Below are positions 31,850 through 42,879 of a DNA stretch of 64,000 bases, piece by piece. Location of the stretch: positions 44,617,493 to 44,681,492 of the forward strand of contig OX419759.1 of the NCBI GenBank assembly GCA_948567375.1, in the 5' to 3' direction. The translations under genes and the position numbers were made by a program. This DNA comes from Lunularia cruciata. Lineage: Eukaryota > Streptophyta > Marchantiopsida > Lunulariales > Lunulariaceae. The first letter of the stretch is position 1. The number at the start of each line of letters is the position of its first letter. The notes beneath the pieces were generated by a model. It worked only from the letters and a program-made list of their open reading frames with translations, ran no database searches and was not told the DNA's origin.

Positions 31850-32340
31850 TGTAACAACATGGATTTTATTGACAAAGTTAGTCAAGGCTAACAAAATAGC
31901 AAATGGGTCAAATTAGCCTAGAATATTCTAGAAGTATCTAGGAAGCTACTTGGTACCTTCCCAAGTATTGGTTAACATGCAGGCCAAGTGATAACTTCTG
32001 AGAAAAAGTTTCTTGGGAAGCTTCTTGGCTAGCTTAGCTTGCATCCCAAGTAGGTAGCTTTTAGAAGGAAGCTTTTAGAAGCTTCCAACTAGTTAAAATT
32101 TAAATTTAAACTAGTTGCACGTCAAGTATGCAACTTCTAAAAGGAAGCTTCTTAAGAAGCTTCTTGGTTAACGTGGCTTGTACTCTAAGAAAGTGATTTA
32201 AGGAAGTTTCTCAAGAGTTTATATGTATCTATAAATACCAAAGCCAAAGTTCATGCTAGGCATTCAAATTTTCCCACACTTGAGTGCCCTAATGTGATAT
32301 TCCTTTCTCCTATTTCTCTCCTTGGTCTTGATCTTTTACA
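31850..32340 (+). repeat. Element E 3' LTR
   Basis: 491 bp, TGTAACAACATGG to TCTTTTACA, preceded by the purine-rich AATGGGAGAATA. It is followed by GATAG, the right TSD. The heat-shock array here is decayed by one C-to-T (GAAGCTTTTAGAAGCTTC near 32070). TATA box at 32230-32237. Confidence 0.9.
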
Positions 32341-32345
32341 GATAG

Positions 32346-33500
32346 GCCGTAACTTCTTATCATGCCTTTCTTTCAATTGGGCTTGTATATCCCTTGTAGT
32401 TTATAGCACATCAGCTCCCTTCTCTTCCAGCCACATTAGCTATTGAAGCCAAATTTCTTGACTCTCTTACACCGACAATCATTCCTTAGATAGCACTCAG
32501 TATTAATGCACTTCAAATTTGACCAGTAATATCAGATATTACTCGGTATGACTGCACTTCAAATTTGACTAGTAATATCAATGCAATTCATATGTTAAGA
32601 AATATGGAGTCTGCTTAGTAGTGATCTTTCAATCATTCTATATGCCCACAAGGCTGTAAGTAACTTTGTATCCCATTCATAGGCATAGTTGAATGTTACT
32701 TTCTTCAGAATTTACAAAGTAGCTTTCTATGTCAACCCATTTGCCTTTGGATTATATGGAGTTGTCTTACCATGTTTGATTTGAAAATATTTTGTCAAAG
32801 CCTCCCCAAGTGAGTTCAAAAAATAAGTACTATAGTCACTAACTAACCCTAGAGGGCACCCATATCTTGAGATGATGTTTCAAAAGATAACACCACCATT
32901 TTTTTCTCCATGATCTCTTTGGGTTCCCTCAAAATCCATCATTTTAGTTGCATAATCAATATATACCAAAATGTACCTTTTTTTGGTGAATTGGGTGACT
33001 GGCTGGATCAGACCCACAAAATCAATATCCCATTTCTCAAAGGGAGCCAATGGTAGTATTGGTGAGAGGGACCATTGGGTTGTAGACGTGGGTTTCCTTT
33101 TATGTTGACAAGCATCATAGCTTTTGATATAAGCTTGTATCCTTATACATCTTAGGCCACCAACATCCCATCGTGAGGATTTTCTTAACCATATTTTTTA
33201 GTGCATAATGGTATCCCAAGGCCTTCAAGTGTAAGGACTCTATTACTCCACCTACCTCATATACTTCCAAGCACCTACAAAGCTTAAACTTGCCTTCACC
33301 CATAATAAATAGAATGTTATGCTTGAGCTAATATGAACTATCTTTTTGACAAATATTGCCCTTTGTTCCAAATCTAGTCCTTTAGGGCATTGACACATAT
33401 GAAAGTAATGGTATTCTGCTGCATATCTTGTATTTCTCTTTGCCATCAGATGATATAGCTCCCCATCAAAGAAGCGATCACCTATCTCCATGTCATGTTC
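32346..33500 (-). pseudogene. pol: Integrase of element C, proximal part
   Basis: Minus strand. A decayed HHCC region at 33303-33115 (HLKALGYHYALKNMVKKIL, CWWPKMYKD) is followed by broken core traces such as YILVYIDYATK, SRYGCPLGLVSD and TPYNPKANGL in shifting frames. It ends with HDKKLRPI at 32346, where element E interrupts. Confidence 0.65.
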
Positions 33501-33900
33501 CTAGGTTTCCAACCTAGATAGAAAATAGAGTGATGTTTGGGGCAGAGGGGGATTTGTTTTTTGGATAGGGCTGAAAGATGCATCTTGTCCAGATCATGTT
33601 TTCTGGTGCATTTTCCCTTAACGTTGATGGTGATGATGTTGCCTTTGAACCTTTTTACTAGCTTCCAAATATCTACATTTGCATGTGAAGCTCCTTTCTT
33701 CACCTACACCATATATGTAATTCTTGGAATAAAAGAATCCAACGTGAAATATGACATAAAAATCAGCTTTCTTATCTAAGTATTGTAATTCATAGTGATC
33801 CATATGGACAACAAACTCATATCCCAACAAGTAGTGTCAAAACTGCTTGCATGCATGCACCATTCTGAGTGCTTTGTGCTCCATCTTGGTATAAATTTTC
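33501..33900 (-). pseudogene. pol: RNase H of element C
   Basis: Minus-strand frames 33830-33618 (MLGYEFVVHMDHYELQYLDKK) and 33703-33482. These correspond to the C-terminal part of RNase H and the connection to integrase. Heavily degenerate. Confidence 0.5.
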
Positions 33901-34099
33901 TCTGCAATTGACAATTGCCTATTGGCATAATAAATATGGTAGTCCTTCTTTTTCTCCTTCTAGATGAGGACTACTCCTATTTCTATAGATAAAGTATCCA
34001 AATACACATGAAAAGGGGCATCTCAATTTGGAGCCCTCATGATTGGTGCTTCTACCAGTTTCATTTTCAATACCTAGAATGCTTCTTCTTGCTCTAATG

Positions 34100-35261
34100 C
34101 CCACATATAGTCCTCAGATTTCTCTTAGAAATTTTGTTAAGCAATTTTGTTAAGGTGCAGCCAACACTACATAACCAATGACAAAGTGTCTATAGTACCC
34201 AATATGCCCTAAGAAGGCTCTTAACTCTTGAATATCTTTGGGAGATTCTAAGGCTTTTATGACCTTAACTTTCTTAGCATCAACCTCAATTTTGTGGCTT
34301 GACACCCAATGTCCCAACATGATTCATTTTTTCATCATACAAAAACATTTGTTTGAATGTAACAACAACCTCACAATGCAGTATTGATCAAAAATTTGGT
34401 GGAGGTAATTCATGTGTACTTCTCTCTGTCCAAGCACACAAAATTCATCAATAAACACTTCCACAAACTTCCAAAGCAAGTCCTTAAAAATAACATTCAT
34501 CATCGATTGGAACATAGTGGGAGCATTACACAACCCAAAGGGCGTTTGATTGTATGTATATGTGTCCTAATTGATGATAAATGTAGTTTTTTCTTGTCTT
34601 CTTCTTGAATGGACACTTAGTATTATTCAAAAAAATCCATTGAGAAAACTATAGTAAGGATGACTTGCTTTTTTATCTAAAATTGTATCCATAAACACCA
34701 AAGGATGATGATCCTTCTTTGTAACTGCATTCAACTTGCAGAAATCTTGGCACACCCAAATCTTCACCGTCTTCTTCTTTGGAATGATGACAATTGGGGA
34801 TACTCATTCACTACTCAAGACCAGAATATAATTTTGGCTCCAAAATATTTATCAACTTCATCCTTAATGAGCAAAGAGTACCTTGGGTTCAAATGATATT
34901 GTTGTTGATAGACAAGAATTGCATCCTCCATCATATTAATCTGATGCTCCTCAAATTGTATGGAGATTCTAGGCGTTTGCTCAATTGACAAGGAAAACAC
35001 ATCTTGGTATTCTTTAAATAGTTGAGTGTATGCTTCCAATTCCTTGGGGGTGACCATCTTGGATATTTTGAGCACTTTGCCTTCTTTTGAGATTATGTCT
35101 TGACATTCACTGGGTTTGATGACTCCTTCCATGTGATTGACTTGGCTTAGGCCAAGTTGAGGCAAGTTGTAAACCCTATCCTCCAATTTGCTACTACCCA
35201 AGGACACATCATGCAAGTTTTCCACTTTGACATCCACTTTGTAGTATTCCAAATAGTTCAC
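34100..35261 (-). pseudogene. pol: Reverse transcriptase of element C
   Basis: A frame at 35261-34815 holds the pre-RT linker (ELEAYTQLFKEYQDVFSLSIEQ, as in the FxWSYEDMPGI region of Athila/Tat). A second at 34533-34324 has MCNAPTMFQSMMNVIFKDL and the active-site region VFIDEFCVLG, with Glu in place of the second Asp. Gaps between are broken. Confidence 0.7.
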
Positions 35262-35427
35262 TTAGATTGCATTATCCAAGTCTTTGAAGAAAAGGAAGAT
35301 GAATCCTTGGATTGGTGTTTTTTTTCAGATGAAGGGGTTTTACCAAGGTGTGGAACCTTTTTCCAATTTACTATCACCAACCAATTGTCCTCACATTCAC
35401 CATCTTTGAACCTCAATTTATGTTGAT

Positions 35428-35805
35428 GCCAATTGTAATACCAATAGCTAGACATATGATCTAGAGATGCAATTTGGTTTGGTAACATCAAGAAGGATGT
35501 GTTACATGATGAACTAAGTAGATCAGACAGAGATATCACCAAAAATTTACTTCTACTAATAGGCCAGAAACCGAAACATGTTTGGAAACTTTAGAATCAA
35601 TAGCTAGGCATATGATCTAGAGGTGAAACTTGGAGTGGTGACATCCGAAAGGATGTTACACATTATGGAGAAAGTAGATCAGATAGAGGTATCATCAAAA
35701 GAGCACTTCTATTAATAGGGCAGAAGCCAAAACAAGCTTACAAACTTCAGAGGCAATTTCAAAGGTCTAAACGGATGAATTAGGCCTTAAAAAGTGTGTT
35801 GATTT
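35428..35805 (+). repeat. Truncated Y-family LTR inside element C
   Basis: Begins TGTAATACCAATAGC and follows the Y LTR through both copies of its internal duplicated unit to AACGGATGAATTAGGCC, then departs near 35805. About half the LTR is missing, so it is a deleted solo LTR. No TSD could be defined. Confidence 0.7.
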
Positions 35806-35997
35806 CCTGACATAAGTGCTCTTGCACTGTTTTCATACTCCCTTCAGTCAAAGTGGGAAGCTTGGAACACCATATTAGACTATTGTTGTATGTTGTGTTT
35901 GGTAGACCGCTTCTTCCTCCTACTCTTGCTATTGGTTGTGATCCCAAGTTGGAACCCAATCAATTTCTTGTACTGGGTACAAGGGTTAGTTGATCAG

Positions 35998-37414
35998 GCA
36001 TTCAATGTTTTTATGACCTAGCTTTCTACACAAAGTACACCATACATTTGGTGGTGCATAAAATGGGAGTTTCCTTGAGTCTTTTATCCCAACCATCTAA
36101 ATCTTAAAATCTGCAAAATATTTCATAAGTGTCTCCAACTTAGTGTCTATTCTATTAGTTTGCTTGGTGGGAGTCCACAATGTTTTGCATCCCAACCTCC
36201 ACCAACTCTTCTTTTGCTTATCATTATCCTCTACTGATGATGAGGAGCTCAACAAGATTGAGGAGTCATCTAAAGATGGGAAGGTACTTCAAGCGGATCT
36301 TCTTCTTGCCTTATGTCATTTCCTCTCCATATTTCTTTGGTTACTGGAAGAATGAGAATGAGTCACCTCATAGAAGGCTACGTGCTTTAGAAACTTTGTC
36401 CAGGGAGGTTACATTTCTCTCTCTTGCAAAGATCCAAAGTTCTTGTGATAGGTCTATGAGGAATGAAGTGATCACTTGGGCATCCAAATAGCCTATCACA
36501 CTTGCTTGCTTAGATTCTTGGTTCAATAGCATCATGACCTGTTCTGCATAATCATTTAACTTCTCATTCTTTTTGCGGTCCATATCATTGAGTGTTGCAA
36601 AAACACTTATTTCATAGTTCCCATCCCAAAAGTGTTCCATGAAGTTATCCCAAAGTTCTCCCCGATATCCTAATTTAAATCCATTTTGAGTAACATGGGT
36701 GTACAAACTTTGGGCTTTCTTTCAGAGTAGGCTTGGGAAGATGTGCAGTCTATGTTAAAAGTCATGTTCCTTGTTAGCAAAGGAAATTACTTCAAACTCC
36801 TCAATAAATTCATCCAGGTCTTCATCTTGTTTTGTCCACTTGTATTTTTGGTAGGCTTGCCTTGTAATAGAGTGTGATGACATGGTGGTTGTTTGAAGTA
36901 TAATCTATGGAGACAAGGGACTTGGTGGCTCCGAGTCCCCCTTTGAAGGTCCTGCATTGGATTTGGGCCAAGCTTCCCAAGGTATCAAGGTGGTACTTCT
37001 AAGGAGACTTCCTCCTCTTTGACCTACAATTGTGGTAGGATGTCATTGTCATTGAATTGCTCTTCAAGATCTCACCAAACTGATCGGGGGATATTATGTA
37101 AGATGTATTGGCACTCCTCTTCTATCAAGATTTGTGCAGTCTTATCACAAATCAAATCTTTGAAGTAAACCCGGCTCCCCTCTTAGTCTTTGGCAAAGTC
37201 GGTGTACTATGTCTCAACAAGTACTTTGTCCACTAGCATCCTTCTTTTTTTTGGGATGAGGTGGCATAAAGAGATCCTTCCACCCAAATTCATGTTTTTG
37301 TTGTTGTTCTCTAAGCATATGTACATCATGAAGAAGTTTCAAATCCAATGCTTCCTTCTCCAATTGCTCATCAGTCAATTGCTTCTTCCAATGTTCTTGT
37401 TCTTCACACTGCAA
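35998..37414 (-). pseudogene. gag: Gag of element C
   Basis: A frame at 37414-37214 is a charged helix (EHWKKQLTDEQLEKEALDLK) near the start of the coding region. About 36880-36368 is the capsid domain (KYKWTKQDEDLDEFIEEFEV; WDNFMEHFWDGNYEI; NEKLNDYAEQVMMLLNQESK). A zinc knuckle, CTLCRKLGHKNIEC, lies at 35998-36039 with all four ligands present. The pieces are separated by stops. The protease lies between here and 35261 and was not identified. Confidence 0.7.
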
Positions 37415-37526
37415 GTTTCATTTACGCATTGTCTTTTCTCTTTGCTCTCAAAATATAGACATTCATATTTGAGGGATGTTTGGCATTGGAATCTACTTGA
37501 TATTCTCCCACTCACAATGTTTGTAT

Positions 37527-37548
37527 CCCTGGCAGCAGCACAAAAAAT
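37527..37548 (-). other. Primer binding site of element C (decayed)
   Basis: On the minus strand TTTTGTGCTGCTGCCAGGGA follows the LTR end after TGATT. It aligns with the Athila/Tat site TTGGCGCCGTTGCCGGGGA, the differences being largely at CpG positions. Confidence 0.55.
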
Positions 37549-37550
37549 CA

Positions 37551-40500
37551 TGTGACAACTCAACAAATATCACTTTGTAGTAATGTGTGAGTAATCATTC
37601 ATTCCCACAAGGATACATGTCAAGAATGCTTAAATATAGATTAAAGGTAACTTAATAGTTCTGTTTGTTACATCTTTAAACTCTTGGGAAAAAACAACAC
37701 CCAAAAGAGTGTTACAAACACTCATCAAAGGTTTTATCACAACTACTTGTCACTCAAAATCACAATTCTTCAATTCTAGTCCAAATTTATCAACTGTGAT
37801 GATTCAATTGAGATAAGTATGTCTACATCATCATGAAGTGACTTTACCTTAGAATTGTATTCCACCCTCCACCAAAGGTACAATTTCCCAATTCAAAGGG
37901 ACTTTGCATCAACTTCATGTTTGTGGTTGCAAATGCCAAATACTGACAATACTACAATTCCCAAAGCATCAAGGCATTGCTTTGAATGTGTTCCACTCAT
38001 AATTGAACACCCAGCATGGAATTTAGAGGTTATAGAATCCAACATCTAACACCCCTTCACTTGCAATCCAAATTTCTTGATAGGTTCATAAACAAAGGCA
38101 TTCAATTGACACTAAAAATTAAGAAAGAAAAAAATGACAAGAATTGTGTCAACACTTTGTTGTATTTATCCTCTATTCACTACTAAATAAAAAACATTCT
38201 GAATGACTGCTCTAAATAGGCAAACCACTTGGAGGTTACAAAAACTACCTAAACTACTTAATTATCACAATTGCTTCTCCTTTGTTACATATACAAAGCA
38301 ACTCTTCTTACAAAATTGCTACTTTAGGTCTATAACTACTTATGACTCAGATCCAATCCAAGTACTACCTCTACTTTGGCTTCCTCACCCAACTCAACTA
38401 CAAGTGTCTCCTACACTTTGGGTTCAACATATAAATCTATTGTTGTATCCTCCTCATTGTGCATTGCAATTGAAGTCATGGATATCCTAACATTGTACTC
38501 TTTCTCTACTCTAACTTTCGTTGATGACTTAGGTAACTCAACAAAGTCCACTTGTACTCCAATCTCAACTACTTTGGATATCTTCTCCCTACAAGTAATG
38601 GCAAGACTATCTACATTTGTTTTAACTGAGTCTAATCTAAGGCAAATATTATCTCCTACTTCTACCATTTTCTTATCTACTCGATCCCTAAGACAAATTA
38701 ATAAGTTATTCAGATCCACCTCCTTTGCCTTCTTCCTCCAAGTTTCCTGCATCAACAGCTTTAACTTGTGCAAGTATGCTTCCTCAAGCTCTACCATAGC
38801 TCTAGTGCTCAATATTACTTCAAAACACCAAGTCACTTCACTCATCCGATCCAAACCGTCCTTCACTAAGAGTGCTTCCTATCAGGTTACCGGTTCTGCC
38901 AATTGCATGCAAAATTTCTGCACTTCCATCGAGTGCTTCTCCTCCATCACCCTCTTTCTCTCCTGCCTTGGATACTTGGGCTTTGGCTTGCTAGACAAGG
39001 TTGTGTAGCCATTGTTCCTCCCTATCTCAGCTTGCCATCTCCTTCTGCCAATCCCTCTCCTTTTCTAAAGCAACCCATCTTAAGGTTATAATGGTTTGTT
39101 CTTGCATTTGGATTTGAGTGGTATGTTGGAACAGATTGGTCATCATCCCCTCTACCTTGTCTTTCATCTTCTATAATTCTTCTTTTTTCCTAATGAGCTC
39201 TTGCACTTGCCACTCCAAGTACTTGCCCTGCTGGTCATAACTTTCTTGCAGATCCATCAAAATCTATTGTTGTACCACCATATTGACCTGAAGTACTTCC
39301 TCTTTGTGGCATTTTTGAGTCAATATCACACTCAATTGTTTGTGCGTCCGTGTTCATTGCCTTAGCCATCTGAAATTTGGTCTTCACTTTAGGATGCTCT
39401 TCCTTCATCTCTTGCATCTACTCCTATATATACACCAACAATGGACACACCATACTAGACAAGTAGTTGATTCCTTGGAATGTCTTGGCCTCTTGCTCCC
39501 CTTCTTCCTCAAATATGAGCATCTTTACCTTGGCTGGAAATCACAATCATCTTACTCCCATTCTAAGTTCTTTGGAACTTTCTTCATCAGGTTCACTCGG
39601 CCCTACCTAACCTGGCTTCTTGCTTTGATGTGAGAAAGTTCCTTATTGGAACACCATCCTTGGCTCCTATTCCTACTCTTTTGGGAGGTCATTTTATGGC
39701 AAGTCCATGCAAGGGACATCAACGCCTTCCATTTGCCTGAGTCGCCTTATTTCTGCCAATCTGATCCGGCATCCTCACCTTCCACAATATCTTGTGGCAC
39801 TTTAGGTTTGCCTTCACGTTCAGTGCTTGAATCCCAAATCTTGAGTTTCAACTCTTCCTCCTCTTCCAACTCTAAGTTCAACTTGGCTCCCTTGTCTTTT
39901 GCTCTTGACAACAAGTCCACCATTGCTACAGCTTGGATTGAGTTCAATCTTTGAGCTATCCTTGTCTTTTCCAAGGAAATAGCATCCTTGGGCCATGAAC
40001 ATTTCTTTAGATTTGGGACTGATATTGACATCAACTTCTTGTCTCATTTTGGAAAAATTCTTGTTGTTCCCCCACATCTCTATCATATTGTACATTTCTT
40101 TGGGATTCATGACTTGTTGTAAGTGTGGATGGAAGTGGAATACCATGTGCTACCATTCTTAAGATGTAAGCAAGTTCAACCCAAGATAGAAATGGGCTGC
40201 AAATGGTATGAATTAATGTTGTGGTAGGTTTATCCTCCATTGCAACACCATCTACCCCATCCAATTTACACTTGCACCTACAAACATCATGTAGAAGAAG
40301 GCATGTTGCGTCATTACATAAGTGGTTTTCTTTGGTTTCATCATTGCCATCATTGTTTTGATGATACTTGCCTCATAGGATCCACATAAGTATCCACCTT
40401 GTACACATTCTTCTTCTTTGGCTTGCTGAACAATGCCTTCTATTCCTTTTTTTTGTCCAAGGCATCACACTTTTGATCAAAGGTAATCCTTGTTGGCTCT

Positions 40501-41316
40501 CCTACATCATTCCCCAACACAAGTCTTCAATTCTCTTTTGTCCAAAAAGTAGGATGCCATCTCTTTTCCTCCTCACTTGGACCCTCTTCACCAATAGCCC
40601 TAGAAAGCTTAGATTCCAATTCCATGCCAAGAATGTAATTCATAATTGGCTTGGGACTTTGAACCTAGCTATCATGTCTCCTCCCCAAATGATTGGGTTT
40701 CTAACCAAGATTGTTGAAACCTAGAAACTCTCCTTGCAAGTCATCATTGCTTGCTTTCTCTCACTTAGTTTTGCACACAACAACCCAATAATTTTCCCTA
40801 CAACTCAACTCCAATTCACAAGACTACATGAATTAAAGAGATAAATTTCACTAAGCATTGCAAAATTCTCTCTACCAAGTCTTGATTTTATACTTCTCCA
40901 AGTTGCAGTCATCCTTCAGTGAAAACTCAATCAAAAATCATCCCTAATGCATGTTCCCTCTTTTCACTTTCAAATATTAGCTCATACAAGGTAGCCATTT
41001 GCAAATGGTATCCTTTGTTGGTTGGTATGGCCCAAGTTAAGTTTGCAGTTAAAGCCCATTGGATCAATTGTCCAACCCCAAGGCAAAGTATCCCCCACTT
41101 GTTTGTGATTCAAGTATCCTCACTTTGGATCAATCATCCTTCCTACTGCAATCTAGTCAATTTTCACTCTAATACAAAGTCAAGTTCCTTTGCTTGGATT
41201 GAATTTCTTACTTTGGATCCGAATCCAACTCCTCTTCTACAACTAACCTTCTTTTCTACTCCAAATATCACTTCCTACTCTTAAAACTAAAAAAAACTAA
41301 AAATGTTGGTACCACA
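37551..41316 (-). repeat. Element C 5' LTR (3,766 bp)
   Basis: Plus-strand ends TGTGACAACTC (37551) and GGTACCACA (41316), matching the solo LTR at 23839-27590 and the split 3' LTR. It is followed by AAAAC, the right TSD. It carries the coiled-coil frame on the minus strand with more damage than the solo copy. Confidence 0.85.
38411..40912 (-). pseudogene. LTR-borne coiled-coil ORF, element C 5' LTR copy
   Basis: ATG at 40912 gives MTATWRSIKSRLGRENF, homologous to the start of the solo copy. Later pieces include a FHPHLQQVMNPKEMYNMIEM segment (about 40146-39820), an acidic KLNLELEEEEELKLKIWDS stretch, and a 151-codon coiled-coil frame at 38866-38411 (LHKLKLLMQETWRKKAKEVD). That last frame reads through the position where the solo copy has its stop at 24852. 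Frameshifts and stops are scattered differently from the other copies. Confidence 0.55.
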
Positions 41317-42060
41317 AAAACCACCAATAGACAAATACAAAGGATCTTAGAACACAAGTTAATGCATTAGAGAGGAAGGTCTATACAAAAAAACCACTCA
41401 AAGCGTTATCCATCAAGCTGTAGGCACATACTAACTCCAAGTACTAGGAGATGTAGACTAGCTATGCATGAAAAGTTGATGGTTATAGGAAAGAGCTCAT
41501 AGAGATCATTCAAATTTACAAAGGAGCATGTAGTTTGTTGCAAACATTACCAGATTGTCCAATAGACAAGTAATGACTTCATACAAAACAAGCAACAGCT
41601 AACTTTGTAAAGAGCTACTTTGATCCATCTCTAAGTTAGGATAAGGTTGTTTTTGTAGTCATACTCCAAGACTCTTTGTAGTTGTGCCTACTTTGTACAT
41701 TGTTAGTTAGGTGATGATACAGAGATCTTGTGTTAGTTTATAACCCAAAAAAATAGCAATAGATGACAAACCAAGAGGTTGAGGTAGCTATTCCACATGG
41801 ACCTTGCCGACTTGAGTTATATAAGAATAAGATAAGTAGATAAGGATATGATAAGTGATGAGTACCATAGATGCAATTAGGAGATTTCAAGTACATTGTA
41901 GCCACTAAATCTCTTTGGCGGCTAAGTAGGACATGTATAAAGGGCCAAGGCCCAATGATCACTATGTTCATTTGGTGCATCCTTCTTTTGCAAGCAAATG
42001 AAGCCTATATCATCAAGACAACTAAGTTGTTGTGTATATTTGTCTGCACCATGTATGAGT
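41317..42060 (+). pseudogene. Element W, part 3
   Basis: After removing C, the W sequence continues as another helix-forming stretch (KDLRTQVNALERKVYTKKP) and KELIEIIQIYKGACSLLQ, with several stops to about 41600. The rest to 42060 has no recognisable content. It belongs to the same unidentified coiled-coil region as 1936-2473 and 10273-10860. Confidence 0.4.
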
Positions 42061-42249
42061 GACCACATGCTTAATTAAGTAGAAGTGAAGAATTGTGACA
42101 TCAAAGTAGAAGCACTCAAGTGACAAGAATCATTTATGTGGAACTAGGGTATTCATCTCTAGAGGCTCTACAAAGGTCAAGGACAATATAGTGATAGATA
42201 AAGTAACACAAGCCTATAATATTAAGCAACAAGATCCATTTAGGTGACA

Positions 42250-42720
42250 TTGTGCCTTTTAGGAAGGATAAAATGCTACTTCACAATTGTGGTCATCATG
42301 ATGATTGGACCCTAGGAGGATCCTACTCCTCTTCGTGTTTGCATTAAAGGTTATTGCTTGTAGGACATTGTGGTACTATTGATCTTGTATGAACACAAAC
42401 TTCATGATGTGAACAAGGATCTCAATACATACAACCGCCTCAATTTTAGTAATCTGAAATTCCATAATACAAAAGGAAGGCAGGGAAATTTTGGAGCAAG
42501 TGACCTTCATTACAAATGGACCATCACATTCATGAATCATTTGGATTAGATATGTGTTGAGCATGATAATTTTGACTAATCTTTTCATAGTGCACCAAGT
42601 GTGGTGACATTACATTCTTTTGGGAATGACTCTACCCAGGAGGTTAAATACAAAACAATAGACGTTAAGCATTGTGATTTTTATCTTATTTTCAGTCATC
42701 TTCAACTTGTATCCTCATGG
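42250..42720 (-). repeat. Diverged low-copy repeat (pair with 52420-52900)
   Basis: Shares interspersed similarity with 52420-52900 in the same orientation, clearest around GGGAATGAyTCyrCCCA and the preceding 150 bp. On the minus strand both can be read as a related peptide segment (LIQMIHECDGPFVMKVT here, LFQISPEGDGSFVTKIT there). Family not recognised. Confidence 0.4.
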
Positions 42721-42879
42721 GACCGACCATTTCTTACAAAAATATTATGAATTTGAATGACACTTTGTCATTATAACAACCTTACCTTCAACCTCCCCAA
42801 TATGCATCTTGCTAGTTATACAACTAGCAAGTTGCAAACTTGCAGCTTTTTTGCCATGTTTTAGTATCAATTTTTTTGT

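Larger units (their letters stand above)
22445..32340 (+). mobile_element. Element E: Ty3/gypsy chromovirus inserted in the integrase of element C
   Basis: Full plus-strand element flanked by an exact TSD, GATAG (22440-22444 and 32341-32345). It reads LTR 22445-22906, iMet primer site, gag, protease, RT, RNase H, integrase, chromodomain relic, purine tract, LTR 31850-32340. A solo C LTR (23839-27590) splits gag, and an inverted solo E-family LTR (29378-29803) splits RT from RNase H. Without these it is about 5.7 kb. Coding frames have many stops. Confidence 0.93.
10861..41316 (-). mobile_element. Element C: giant Athila/Tat-like Ty3/gypsy element with ~3.77-kb LTRs, heavily invaded
   Basis: Minus-strand element. 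The 5' LTR is 41316 to 37551. The interior runs 37550 to 32346 and resumes at 22444 to 22165. The 3' LTR is 22164 to 10861, itself split by element D. Flanks are AAAAT (10856-10860) and AAAAC (41317-41321), a 5-bp TSD with one transition. The primer site resembles the GTTGCC-type of Athila/Tat. Gag zinc knuckle, RT, RNase H and integrase are recognisable but degenerate. With insertions removed the element would be about 12-13 kb. Removing E restores a continuous integrase frame, which proves the two interior halves belong together. Confidence 0.85.
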
